From Bacteroidaceae bacterium (GTDB lineage Bacteria > Bacteroidota > Bacteroidia > Bacteroidales > Bacteroidaceae), in assembly GCA_024401055.1 (NCBI GenBank), contig JAKSLT010000007.1, forward strand, positions 1-51,867: DNA of 51,867 bases. The letters are read 5' to 3'. Below, piece after piece: positions 30,474 through 39,904 of this stretch (position 1 is its first letter; each line of letters starts with the position of its first letter). The notes beneath the pieces were generated by a model. The model searched no databases and had not been told where the DNA came from. It was given only the letters and a program-made list of their open reading frames with translations. A program made the position numbers and the translations under genes.

Positions 30474-31634
30474 ATGGCAGAAATGAAAAGAAAGATTGCG
30501 ACATTGCTGGTCCTGCTCGCCGCAGGCTTGACGGCATCGTATGCAGAGAGCGTGGACGAGTATCTCAACGGACCGGTGCACCACAAGTATCGCTTCACTG
30601 ACAATACCTTCATCACCGCGACGGCCGGCGTCAACATGGCCATGTCGGACTACGTGCTGAAGGACAAGCCCTTCACGGCCCTCCGCCCGCAGGCCAACCT
30701 GTATTACGGCAAGCACCTGACGAAGTGGTTCGCCGCCCGTGCCGGCGTGGGCTTCCTCTGCCAGAGAGCCGGCGTCCCCAAGGCTGCCCAGAACCTGCGC
30801 CCCGACTACTGTATGCCCTACAGTTTCGGCATGCAGACGTTGAAGCTCGACGCCATGTTCTGCCTCGACCGCATCTTCACACCCTACAACCCCCACGAGC
30901 GTTTCCAGCTCTGGGCAATAGCCGGAGGCGGCGTGGCACACACGTTTGAGTTCCAGGACAAGGTGGAGGACTACTACTATCACATGACAGTAGATAGCAA
31001 GAGCCATTTCTACGGCACTTGGCACGCCGGCGTGGAGGCCATGTGGAACCTCTCCGACCATTGCAGCTTCCTCCTCTCCGGCATGTGGCACTGGATGAGC
31101 GCCGACTACAACGGTGCCTACAACTTTGACGGCACAAGCATGCAGGCCGGCCTCTGCCGCAACTATGCTACGCTGAACCTCGGCATCGTGTACCGCTTCA
31201 CCAACCAGTACGGCAAGACCTACTTCACCGACTGCGCCAAGAACGAGAACTATTACTTCGACGTCATGAATGACCGCCTCGAAAACGTACATTCCACCGC
31301 CAATATGTGCGAGAGCGACAGCGTGCTCATCTTCCCGCAGAAGTATGCCTATCTCACTCCGCAGCAACAGCGCAAGGTGGAGAAGATGGTGAGGTATCTG
31401 GAAAACAATCCCGACCGCATGGCCGTCATCAACGTCTATAGCGACGGCATAGAGACACCGGTGAACAACGAGTTCCGCGCCAAAATACGCGGCGAGCGCA
31501 TTGTCAATGCGGCAGAGAAACTGCATAGCGGCATAAGCGACCGCATCGTCATCAAAGCCCACAGCGAGGCCTCGCCCTACGGCTCCGAACACATCTGGAC
31601 GCTGGGCGGCATCATCCGCTACGCCAGATACTAA
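30474..31634 (+). CDS. OmpA-like outer-membrane protein
   Basis: This 386-residue protein has a signal peptide (about 1-24, ending ASYAES). Residues about 30-260 show the alternating pattern of a beta-barrel with aromatic girdles. The C-terminal ~100 residues resemble a weakly conserved OmpA peptidoglycan-binding domain: LTPQQQRKVEKMVRYLENNP and then RAKIRGERIVNAAEKL, but the usual NxxLSxxRA is altered. It lies 143 bases before the Wza-like gene and probably links envelope and export genes, although it may be transcribed separately. Confidence 0.75.
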   Translation: MAEMKRKIATLLVLLAAGLTASYAESVDEYLNGPVHHKYRFTDNTFITATAGVNMAMSDYVLKDKPFTALRPQANLYYGKHLTKWFAARAGVGFLCQRAGVPKAAQNLRPDYCMPYSFGMQTLKLDAMFCLDRIFTPYNPHERFQLWAIAGGGVAHTFEFQDKVEDYYYHMTVDSKSHFYGTWHAGVEAMWNLSDHCSFLLSGMWHWMSADYNGAYNFDGTSMQAGLCRNYATLNLGIVYRFTNQYGKTYFTDCAKNENYYFDVMNDRLENVHSTANMCESDSVLIFPQKYAYLTPQQQRKVEKMVRYLENNPDRMAVINVYSDGIETPVNNEFRAKIRGERIVNAAEKLHSGISDRIVIKAHSEASPYGSEHIWTLGGIIRYARY

Positions 31635-31777
31635 GGGAAAATGCCCGCAAGGCGCAGCGCGCAGGGCGGCCCGCGACGGCCGTGAAGCAGAAACCTGACG
31701 CCACCGGGCACAGGACACCGCCAAGAAAGAAACGATAACGAAATAATAGAACATAATAAAACATAAAACGCAATTTT

Positions 31778-32572
31778 ATGAAAAGACACCTGTCATTTCT
31801 CGCGTCCCTTCTCCTGCTGATAATCATGCTTCCCTCTTGCAGCAGTTGGCGCGAAGTAGAGTATTTTCAGGATCTCAACGAAGTGCAGCTTCATAACAAG
31901 CTGACCGAGTCCGACGTAAAGATACGTCCTGGAGATCAGATAACCATCATGGTGTTCGGCGCCGACAAGTACCTCATCATGCCTTACAACCAGACGCTTA
32001 ACTCCGTGTCGGAGGGCAACCTGGGTTCTGGCGGTACGCGTGAGGCACAGTCGCCCTACGACGTGGATGAAAACGGCGACATCAAGTTCCCCGTGCTCGG
32101 CAAGATACACGTAGCCGGCATGACGACCAACGAACTGCAGCGCTATCTCCACTCCCTCCTTGACGAAACCATCAAGGACATGACGCTCTTCATCGCTATC
32201 GAGAACTTCCGCATCAATGTGATGGGCGAAGTGAACCGCCCCGGTTCTTTCAACATTAAAAACAACACCTGTACCTTCCTTGAGGCTCTCTCCCTGGCCG
32301 GCGACATGAAGCTCACCGCCAACCGCCACAAGGTGAAGCTCATCCGTCTGGAGGACGGCCAGGTACGCCACTATGAGTTCGACTTGACCAACAGCGAAAT
32401 ACTTGACTCCAAAGAGCTCTTCCTGCAGCAGAACGACATCATCTACGTGCCGCCCGTATCTGCCAAGGCCGACGAAGCCCGCAGCAACGGCTCGGCCCGC
32501 ACATGGGTCATCGGCGGAGCCACACTCCTTATTTCTGTCATCTCACTCATCATCACATTATCGAAGAACTAA
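31778..32572 (+). CDS. Wza-like polysaccharide export lipoprotein
   Basis: The product has 264 residues with a lipobox MLPSC (Cys21). A polysaccharide export domain (about 45-140) starts near DVKIRPGDQITIMVFG. An SLBB-like domain follows, with VMGEVNRPGSFNIKN and FLEALSLAGD. A C-terminal membrane helix (about 240-261) is present as in Wza. Such proteins form the outer-membrane channel for capsule or exopolysaccharide. It is followed after three bases by the Wzc-like gene, its normal inner-membrane partner. Confidence 0.93.
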   Translation: MKRHLSFLASLLLLIIMLPSCSSWREVEYFQDLNEVQLHNKLTESDVKIRPGDQITIMVFGADKYLIMPYNQTLNSVSEGNLGSGGTREAQSPYDVDENGDIKFPVLGKIHVAGMTTNELQRYLHSLLDETIKDMTLFIAIENFRINVMGEVNRPGSFNIKNNTCTFLEALSLAGDMKLTANRHKVKLIRLEDGQVRHYEFDLTNSEILDSKELFLQQNDIIYVPPVSAKADEARSNGSARTWVIGGATLLISVISLIITLSKN

Positions 32573-32575
32573 GTT

Positions 32576-34468
32576 ATGGAATCACTCGACGAACTTCTTG
32601 AAAAGCTTACCGACTCAAAGCAGTCTGTACCGGAACGTCGCGAAAACATCTTCGTGAGCATCTTGCGCCGACTGTGGCACGGATGGCTGGGAGCCCTGCT
32701 CCTCTTCCTCCTCTGCCTGCTCATGGCATGGCTCATCCACTTCCCCCTCCAGAAAATGCGCACCGCCACCACAAAGATGGAAGTGATGCTCATCAAAGAG
32801 CGTGAAGGCAACCGCGATAATAACGTTTCCTATGAGATAGTGGGCGAAATGTCGGGCTGGATGACCACCACCAACAAGTACGACGAAATGGCCATCATGC
32901 TCTCCCGCCCCGTGCTGGAACGAATGGTGCGCCGCAGCCACACCTTGGACTCTACCTTCATCAAAAGCGCCAAGCAGGTGGGACACCACCTCTCCGCACG
33001 CGACAGCGCAGAGCTCGTGGAAAGCCTCAGCCGAAGCTATGGCAACCGCATCAAGGTGGCCTACAGCGAACCCTCCAACGGACAGAAGACAAGTATCGTC
33101 ACGCTTTCGCTCACCGGAAGCAGCGCTGCCAACTTCACCACCCTGCAGGGCCTCGTGGACGCCTACAATGCCTACACGCGCGAGTATAATAACCAGTGCT
33201 ATAACCGTACCATCGCATTCCTCACGCACTGCATGGACAGCCTGAAGAATGAAATCAACAAGCTCGACGACTTCGACAAGACCTTCTCCGAGGGCAACTT
33301 CGTCATCGACATCCCGCGCCAGACCAGCACATACCTCGAAATCGACCGCTTCGACGAGAGCGACGTGCGCAACATGATCCTGCAGCGTGAGCTCCTGAAG
33401 ATTATACGCAACTACATGGAGCAGATGGGCAAGGAATACGTCGTGGTGCCTGCAAACACCGGTATTGAGGATACGCAGATAAACCGCATCGTGATACAGT
33501 TTAACGACCTCGTCATGAAGCGTTCCAACTACCTCACCTCCATGGGTGCCGACGCTATGCGCGTAAAGACGATGAGCAACCAGATTGAGGACCAGCGTCA
33601 GGCCATCATCATCAGTATCGACGCCCTCACGCAGTCCTTCGACAAGCGTCTGCAACAGTATCAGAAGAACAAGCGTGAAAGCGATGAGCGCCTGGCCGCC
33701 ATGCCCCACAAGCGCGTGGTGAAGGATCAGATAGACCGCGACCGCGAAATCATCGTGCCCCTCTACAAGCTGCTGCAGGAAAAGCGCCTCAACGCCATCA
33801 TCGCCCGCAGTGCCGAACAGGATCTGGCCCGCGTCGTGACGCCGCCCTACATCGTGGAGGAGAGCCGCTTCGCAAACCCCGCACACATCTATCTGCTCGG
33901 TATCCTCCTTGGCATACTTCTTGCGTTGCTCTATCTGTGGAACATTATCATCCCCGTGAAGCACGTCAGCCTGGAAGATGTCCTCAAGGACTGCGTCCTG
34001 CCCGTCTGGGCCGTGCTGCCTGACTTCGACAAGCGCGAACTCTATGAGCCCGCACTCGAGTCACTGCTCACGCGCATACGCCAGAGCGGAGCCCGCAGAC
34101 TCATCGTCACCTCCGGCTATCCCGAAGAGGGCAAGACGAGCCTCTGCGACGAACTCAACCGCCTGCTGGCCGACCGCGGCTACGTGGACGGACTCACCAT
34201 CACCGACGTGGGCGACTACCACAGCAACCCTGAGCTTCCCCTGCTCAGCTCAAAGGCAGAAGCCACAATATACTGCATCAGGGCCGAACACAGCAAGATG
34301 CGCTCGCTCGACTTCATCAACTATGCCGTCAAGGAAGGCATCCTCAAGAATGGCGCAGTGGTGGTAGTGCAGGCTCAGACCAACGAAGACCAGCTCATAA
34401 ACTTCGGCGCGTTCGACTACGAGGTGCCCAGAGGATTCAAGGCCATCAAGAGTCACGCTTCCAAGTAA
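32576..34468 (+). CDS. Wzc-like chain-length/export protein with degenerate kinase domain
   Basis: The 630-residue protein has membrane helices at about 35-57 and 438-462 enclosing a long coiled-coil periplasmic domain. The cytoplasmic part has a P-loop SGYPEEGKTS (about 511-520), like the Walker A of bacterial tyrosine kinases. The following Walker A' is replaced by TITDVGDYHSN, and no Tyr-rich tail is present. It probably controls chain length and opens Wza but may not be an active kinase. Confidence 0.88.
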   Translation: MESLDELLEKLTDSKQSVPERRENIFVSILRRLWHGWLGALLLFLLCLLMAWLIHFPLQKMRTATTKMEVMLIKEREGNRDNNVSYEIVGEMSGWMTTTNKYDEMAIMLSRPVLERMVRRSHTLDSTFIKSAKQVGHHLSARDSAELVESLSRSYGNRIKVAYSEPSNGQKTSIVTLSLTGSSAANFTTLQGLVDAYNAYTREYNNQCYNRTIAFLTHCMDSLKNEINKLDDFDKTFSEGNFVIDIPRQTSTYLEIDRFDESDVRNMILQRELLKIIRNYMEQMGKEYVVVPANTGIEDTQINRIVIQFNDLVMKRSNYLTSMGADAMRVKTMSNQIEDQRQAIIISIDALTQSFDKRLQQYQKNKRESDERLAAMPHKRVVKDQIDRDREIIVPLYKLLQEKRLNAIIARSAEQDLARVVTPPYIVEESRFANPAHIYLLGILLGILLALLYLWNIIIPVKHVSLEDVLKDCVLPVWAVLPDFDKRELYEPALESLLTRIRQSGARRLIVTSGYPEEGKTSLCDELNRLLADRGYVDGLTITDVGDYHSNPELPLLSSKAEATIYCIRAEHSKMRSLDFINYAVKEGILKNGAVVVVQAQTNEDQLINFGAFDYEVPRGFKAIKSHASK

Positions 34469-34609
34469 CAAAAACAGCAGAGCTGCGCAACCGCTTCCAA
34501 CGCGCAGCAGCATGCTACACCATAATAATATATTACACGTACACACACACGCGAGAAAAACAAAACAATCAACATTATTCACCCTTTTTATTAACTTAAT
34601 TAAAACATT

Positions 34610-37075
34610 ATGAAATTAAACCGTAATTTCGCTACGAAGGCCGCTCTCTTTATCGCTGCCTTGGCCTTCGTTGGTTGTTCTGACGTAGAAGACAGCTTTG
34701 AAAGCTGGGAAGGTTTCCCCGCCGGTCAAATCTTCGACTTCAGCACCGTTCAGAACGCTAACTTCAATGTCCAGCTCGGCGCCAATGCCGCTAAGGACGT
34801 AATCTGCGCTTACTCCTCCAAGGAAGCCGCTCAGCATGTCGTTAAGTATGGTCATGCCGGCAAGTTTGGTCAGGGTATGCTGTTCAGCTATTATCTTGAC
34901 GCCAATGGCGAAGTTTCTGCCAACGTGCAGCTTCCCAAGGGTCTTGAGACTATCTATCTCGCCAGCCCCACCGACGGTGACCTCGGCGTTGTCGAAGTAC
35001 CCGTTGTCAACGGCCAGGCCAAGCTCAACGGCAAGCATCGTGCCGAAGGTAGCTCCAAGAACTACACACTCTGCAACGTCACCGCTTACGTGACCGGCGC
35101 TGAGGTTAACAGCAAGAGCAAGGGTTGGTACTCTGCTGACTATGCCAGCAGCAACAAGACCACCAAGGCTAACGCCGGCGGTGTGAAGAAGACCGACATG
35201 GGTAACTTCTACACCCTCGGTACTTGGGAACCCGTGGCTTGCAGCAACAAGACCAGTGCCATGCGCTACGGTGCCTTCACCGACGTCAACGGCATCTGCG
35301 AGACCGACGAACTCATCCAGGCTAACGCCAAGGACCTCTTCATTACCTTCCAGAAGGCACAGCAGGAAGACAAGACCGAGTATGCCGACGAGAACAAGAT
35401 CAACCTCGTGTTCCCCGTGAAGGAGCCCGTTACCGAATGGGATGAGGACCTGCACGTGAACAAGACCACCACTTACCTTGGCAACAAGGTTTGGTTCACC
35501 TCCATCGCTGAGGACGCCGCTTATCAGAACGTAGTAGGTTACTACATCTACAAGACCGACGCTGAGCCCAAGAGCGTAGCCGAGGCCCTGAAGCTTGACA
35601 AGTTCCTCATCGTGCCCAACGGTTCCACTTCCGTATGCTGGGATGTATCCACGGGCAAAGAAACCACGAGCTTCCCCTACAAGAAGGACAACACCACCAT
35701 CTCTACTTCTTCCACCGATCTTCCCAAGTCCTATGCTCCTATGAAGGCTGGCCAGCGCATTCAGCTCCTGTTCAAGGATCCCAAGACCGGCGAAGTTAGC
35801 GACATCTTCCCCGCTGGCTACACCGTAGGCTTCTTCCTCGCTCCTAACGGCTACGACTCCGGCTGGAAGATTGACAGCAACGGCAATGCTACCGGCGTTT
35901 CCACCTCCAGCACTCAGAAGACTGCCTTCCACTTCCCCCAGTTCAACAAGACTCTCATGACCGGCTGCAACATCTCCGGCCACTCCTGCTTCATCAACAG
36001 CGACTCCAACTTCAATGCTGACGTTGTCAACCAGCGTGGCAAGGGTCAGGAAAAGTTCAAGACCCGCTTCTCCTTCCTTGAAGAGAACCTCTACGGCCAC
36101 AACCTCCGCGTCTATGGCATCGAGGACGGCTCCGACTGGGACTACAACGACTTCACCTTCGTTGTTGAACAGGAAGAACTGAAGAAGGTAGAATACGACG
36201 GCATCCCCGAATACGAGGAGGAATGGCACATCGTTAACTCCTACGCTTACGAGGACATCTGGCCCGTAGGTGGTGACTTCGACCTCAACGATATCGTTAT
36301 CGAACACTGGCAGAAGCAGTTCTATAACCTCGAAAACAAGCTGACCAAGGTTTACGACGTATTCCAGATCACCAGCCTCGAGGCCGCCGCTTCCTTCCAC
36401 GATGCTTTCTTCGTACAGATCCCCGAAGGTCAGCAGGGCAAGAGCCTGAAGATGTATGACCTCGCCGGCAAGACCCACAGCATGGACGACTTCGGTGCCA
36501 AGGGCGACCTCCTCGCCGAGGGCGACGCTGCTTTCGAAAGCGCTACCAACTCTCTCATCGTCTTCAACGACCAGCACGCTGACCTCTTCGACAAGGGCCG
36601 CATCGGCGTTGTTGTAGAGCGCGACTTCACCGACCTCAACGTTGACAAGAGCACTCTCGACTACAACCCCTACGTTATCTCCCGCTGGGATATCACCAAG
36701 AAGGGTGTGAGCGGCTACGTTCCCGAAGACATCGACGGCAGCACCGCCGTTGCCCAGCAGTATGGCTACGTATTCGACCTCTCCGCTACCAACCGTATGG
36801 AGATTCACCTCCCCGGCTTCGAGGTTACCCAGTATGGTATCGTTCTTCCCGAGAAGAGCAACACCGAAATGGGCTTCTATGCCAACAAGTTCGTCAGCGC
36901 CGGTAGCAAGTATCCCTTCGCTATCGCTCTGAAGTCCGTATCCGGCTGGCAGTATCCTAATCCCGGCGTGAAGGTAAGCGACACCTTCATCCACTACGAC
37001 GCTTGGACAAAGAGCGCCGGCGCAGAGTGGAAGGATTGGTATCTGAACAAGCACGACTACGACGTGCGCTATTAA
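34610..37075 (+). CDS. LruC-domain lipoprotein 1, with inserted DUF4114-like region
   Basis: The product has 821 residues with lipobox AFVGC (Cys23) and then SDVEDSF, acidic residues that in Bacteroidetes direct lipoproteins to the cell surface. An N-terminal module opens with IFDFSTVQ. A long insert (about 190-530) ends with YGIEDGSDWDYNDFTFVV, like DUF4114. The LruC domain follows with DFDLNDIVIEHW (about 553) and ends DWYLNKHDYDVRY. DxDxND motifs may bind calcium. Codons are strongly biased, suggesting high expression. Neighbouring paralogues lack the insert. The role with the polysaccharide is inferred. Confidence 0.88.
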   Translation: MKLNRNFATKAALFIAALAFVGCSDVEDSFESWEGFPAGQIFDFSTVQNANFNVQLGANAAKDVICAYSSKEAAQHVVKYGHAGKFGQGMLFSYYLDANGEVSANVQLPKGLETIYLASPTDGDLGVVEVPVVNGQAKLNGKHRAEGSSKNYTLCNVTAYVTGAEVNSKSKGWYSADYASSNKTTKANAGGVKKTDMGNFYTLGTWEPVACSNKTSAMRYGAFTDVNGICETDELIQANAKDLFITFQKAQQEDKTEYADENKINLVFPVKEPVTEWDEDLHVNKTTTYLGNKVWFTSIAEDAAYQNVVGYYIYKTDAEPKSVAEALKLDKFLIVPNGSTSVCWDVSTGKETTSFPYKKDNTTISTSSTDLPKSYAPMKAGQRIQLLFKDPKTGEVSDIFPAGYTVGFFLAPNGYDSGWKIDSNGNATGVSTSSTQKTAFHFPQFNKTLMTGCNISGHSCFINSDSNFNADVVNQRGKGQEKFKTRFSFLEENLYGHNLRVYGIEDGSDWDYNDFTFVVEQEELKKVEYDGIPEYEEEWHIVNSYAYEDIWPVGGDFDLNDIVIEHWQKQFYNLENKLTKVYDVFQITSLEAAASFHDAFFVQIPEGQQGKSLKMYDLAGKTHSMDDFGAKGDLLAEGDAAFESATNSLIVFNDQHADLFDKGRIGVVVERDFTDLNVDKSTLDYNPYVISRWDITKKGVSGYVPEDIDGSTAVAQQYGYVFDLSATNRMEIHLPGFEVTQYGIVLPEKSNTEMGFYANKFVSAGSKYPFAIALKSVSGWQYPNPGVKVSDTFIHYDAWTKSAGAEWKDWYLNKHDYDVRY

Positions 37076-37090
37076 TAATAAATAAGGAGT

Positions 37091-37118
37091 GGCAGGCACC
37101 TGACGAGGGTGCCTGCCT
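37091..37118 (+). terminator. Hairpin between LruC genes 1 and 2
   Basis: A 10-bp perfect stem GGCAGGCACC with its complement lies 16 bases after the stop. The T run after it is weak, so it may be a partial terminator or an mRNA stabiliser. Confidence 0.7.
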
Positions 37119-37166
37119 ACCCCTCGTTTATTATTCGGATTGTTAAATATATTATATCTCAAACAA

Positions 37167-38393
37167 ATGAAACTCAATTCAATCTTCAGCATGGGCCTGT
37201 GCGCAGCTCTTTTTGTAGCCGGCGCCACGTTCACGGCTTGCTCTGATGAAGACAGCTTCATTCCCAATCAGGAAGTGTTCGACTTCAGCACCGTAAAGAC
37301 CGTGACCCTCAATGCCCAGATTGGTCAGCAGGCCAAGGAAGATGTCATTGGTGTGTTTGCAAGCCGCGAAGCTGCCCTGAAGGCCATCCAGCGTGAAGAC
37401 CTCTCCGTCAGCAAGCAGAAGAGTGACATGATTTACAGTTGTTTCCTCAATGAGGAGGGCACCGTAAACGCCACCTTCAACATGCCTAAGCGCCTTAGCA
37501 AGGTTTACGTTGCCAGCCTCACCAACCCCGCCCTCGGCGTGGCTACGGTGGACGTTAAGAGTAGTGTGAATGTCGCTGCCAATGACTTCGTAAAGGTTGC
37601 CGAGACCGCCAACGCTCCCCGCAAGGCTGCCTCCTTGGTGACCGAAGATTGGCACTGTGTAGCCACCTACGCCTACGAGGACATCTGGCCCTCCGGCGGT
37701 GACTTCGACCTCAACGATATCATCATCGAGCACTGGCAGCAGATGACCTATACCAGCAAGAACTATGTCCGTGTGGTACGCGACGTCTTCAAGCTCGTCA
37801 GCAAGAAGGACGCTGCTACTTACACCGACGCCTTCTATGTGCAGGTTCCCGCCAACCAGAAGAGAACAGAGGCCGACTTCTACAGCTATATAGAGGATGA
37901 AGGCTCCTTCGAAGAAGATGAACTCATCACCAATGAGGGCAACTGCTACGAAGAAGAGACGCAGTCCATCGTCGTGTTCAACAGCCAGCACCGCATGTTC
38001 GAGCTTGGTCTCGGCGGCATCATGGTAGTTCGTGCCTTCAGCGGCACCGACGTGACGAAGGACGCCGTAGCCTACAATCCCTACATCATCTCCCAGGCTG
38101 ACCAGAACCTCGGTGCTGACCGCTATGAGGTACACTTCCCCGGCTACGCCATAACCTCCCTTGGTAAGGTTCTGCCCAACACCCCCGACAACTACTACGC
38201 AATGCAGTTCGTGTCTGAGGGTGGCGAGTATCCCTTCGCCGTATCCCTTCAGGGTGTAAGCGGATGGAGAGAGTCCGATCCTGCCGTTCGTATTTGCGAT
38301 ACTTTCGTACACTACGACGCTTGGACACAGAGTAAAGGTGCTGAATACAACGACTGGTACTTGAACAAGGCCGGTTACGATATTCGCTACTAA
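37167..38393 (+). CDS. LruC-domain lipoprotein 2
   Basis: From the ATG at 37167 the product has 408 residues with lipobox TFTAC (Cys25) and SDEDSF after it. VFDFSTVKTVTLNAQIG matches the N-terminal module of its neighbours. The LruC part includes AYEDIWPSGGDFDLNDIII (about 168-187) and ends DWYLNKAGYDIRY. Compared with copy 1 it lacks about 340 residues in the middle. An upstream in-frame start (37140) is rejected because it would precede the signal peptide with unrelated residues. Confidence 0.88.
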   Translation: MKLNSIFSMGLCAALFVAGATFTACSDEDSFIPNQEVFDFSTVKTVTLNAQIGQQAKEDVIGVFASREAALKAIQREDLSVSKQKSDMIYSCFLNEEGTVNATFNMPKRLSKVYVASLTNPALGVATVDVKSSVNVAANDFVKVAETANAPRKAASLVTEDWHCVATYAYEDIWPSGGDFDLNDIIIEHWQQMTYTSKNYVRVVRDVFKLVSKKDAATYTDAFYVQVPANQKRTEADFYSYIEDEGSFEEDELITNEGNCYEEETQSIVVFNSQHRMFELGLGGIMVVRAFSGTDVTKDAVAYNPYIISQADQNLGADRYEVHFPGYAITSLGKVLPNTPDNYYAMQFVSEGGEYPFAVSLQGVSGWRESDPAVRICDTFVHYDAWTQSKGAEYNDWYLNKAGYDIRY

Positions 38394-38400
38394 AATATCT

Positions 38401-38447
38401 ACAGTGGCAGGCTGCCAGTCCTCACCGACGGGCAGGCCTGTTACTGT
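38401..38447 (+). terminator. Hairpin after LruC gene 2
   Basis: ACAGTGGCAGGCTGCC pairs imperfectly with GGGCAGGCCTGTTACTGT, followed by AATGCTTTTT. It shares GGCAGGC with the hairpin after copy 1. Confidence 0.65.
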
Positions 38448-38607
38448 AATGCTTTTTCCCCCACATTGTTTGCGACAGACAAGAAATGATGTTTCGACGC
38501 CCCACGCTTTAATACTTTATTTACATAAGTATAACAGAAACTCCTTGCATCACCCGTCTCTGTTGAAGAGCAAGAACCTTGAAGGAGTTCTTAAAAAGTA
38601 GAGAATC

Positions 38608-39852
38608 ATGAATTCTAAACAAGTCTTCAGTAGCGCAGCCGCCGCCTTATTGCTCCTCGTAGCAAGCGTGCTCGCCTCATGTACAAATACTGAAGACACC
38701 TTTCAGTCAGCAGGTAATGGTAAAGGCATAAAAGTCTTTGACTTCAGTACCATACAAAGAGTAGAGCTGGACGTTATTCTCGGCCAGCGAGCAACAGGCG
38801 ACGTGATTTGCCTCTTCCCTTCGTATGTCACTGCAGAAACCATGCACGAACGAACAGACATGCTCTACAGCTGCTATTTAGATTCGCACGGCAGTACGCG
38901 ACGAATTATCTCCCTGCCCGCGAGTCTTAGCAAAGTTTATTTAATCAGTGCGACGAATCCCTCTCTTGGCTGCATGGAGGCGACGGTTCACGACGGAGTG
39001 CTTCAGTATATAGACGGCACGCTCGACGTTAGGAATAACGCCAGAGCCAAAGCGCCTTCCGTTACATCTGCCTCGGCGCAATATGAGGAAGATTGGCACA
39101 TATTAGCCACTTATGCTTTTGAAGACTTGTGGCCCATCCACTGTGACTACGACCTCAACGACGTCATCGTTGAGCACTGGCAGAAGATGGTGTTTACAAA
39201 CCAAAACATCGTACGTGCCATATACGATGTATTCAAACTTACCAGTACAAAAGCCGCAGCATCCTATCATGATGCGTTCTATGTTCAGATACCGGCGAAC
39301 CAGAAGAACTGCGACATTGTAAAGTATATCCTTGACGAAGAAAACGGCAAGTTTGTTCCAGGAGAAGTCTTGGCAAAAGGTAAGGAAGAATGTATAGAGC
39401 TGGATACACGCTCCTTAATAGTTTTCGAAGACCAGCATGATATGTTTGAAAGAGGTATCGAAGGCATCTATATAGTTCGAACGATGAGCGGCAACAACGT
39501 CTCAAAGGACGATGTGGAGTACAATCCCTTCGTTATATCCCAGGCCAGCGTAAACAGAGGAGTTGGCCGTACCGAGATACACCTTCCTTGCTACGAGGTA
39601 ACGCAATATAGCCAGAAGTTAGACGAGATAGAGGGTCATGAACTCAATTATTTCGCAAATCGCTTCGTCAGTGAGCGTGGAGTATATCCGTTCGCTCTGG
39701 CTCTCTATGGCTTGAAGGACTGGAAGGCTCCAAATCCCAGCGTGCGTATCAATGAAACGTTTATATATTATGACAAGTGGCGCAAGAGCAATGGCCAGGA
39801 TTTCAAGGATTGGTATATAAACCTTCCCGGCTACGACGCCCGCTTGAATTAA
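38608..39852 (+). CDS. LruC-domain lipoprotein 3
   Basis: The product has 414 residues with lipobox VLASC (Cys25), then TNTEDTF. VFDFSTIQRVELDVILG and AFEDLWPIHCDYDLNDVIV (about 167-186) align with the paralogues, and the end DWYINLPGYDARLN matches too. Codon use is less biased than in copies 1 and 2, so expression is probably lower. It lies 214 bases after copy 2 and 52 bases before the Stealth gene, joining the lipoprotein group to the transferases. Confidence 0.87.
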   Translation: MNSKQVFSSAAAALLLLVASVLASCTNTEDTFQSAGNGKGIKVFDFSTIQRVELDVILGQRATGDVICLFPSYVTAETMHERTDMLYSCYLDSHGSTRRIISLPASLSKVYLISATNPSLGCMEATVHDGVLQYIDGTLDVRNNARAKAPSVTSASAQYEEDWHILATYAFEDLWPIHCDYDLNDVIVEHWQKMVFTNQNIVRAIYDVFKLTSTKAAASYHDAFYVQIPANQKNCDIVKYILDEENGKFVPGEVLAKGKEECIELDTRSLIVFEDQHDMFERGIEGIYIVRTMSGNNVSKDDVEYNPFVISQASVNRGVGRTEIHLPCYEVTQYSQKLDEIEGHELNYFANRFVSERGVYPFALALYGLKDWKAPNPSVRINETFIYYDKWRKSNGQDFKDWYINLPGYDARLN

Positions 39853-39904
39853 AGAGTTTTATTGATAGAAAAAGCCCCATAAGAATCCCCAGAGCTTGAG
39901 CCAG

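Noticed and set aside
34616..37267. An 883-codon open frame on the minus strand, opposite the first LruC gene
   Set aside because: It mirrors the strongly biased codons of the real gene, has no recognisable domain, and the plus strand has a signal peptide, lipobox and known domain.
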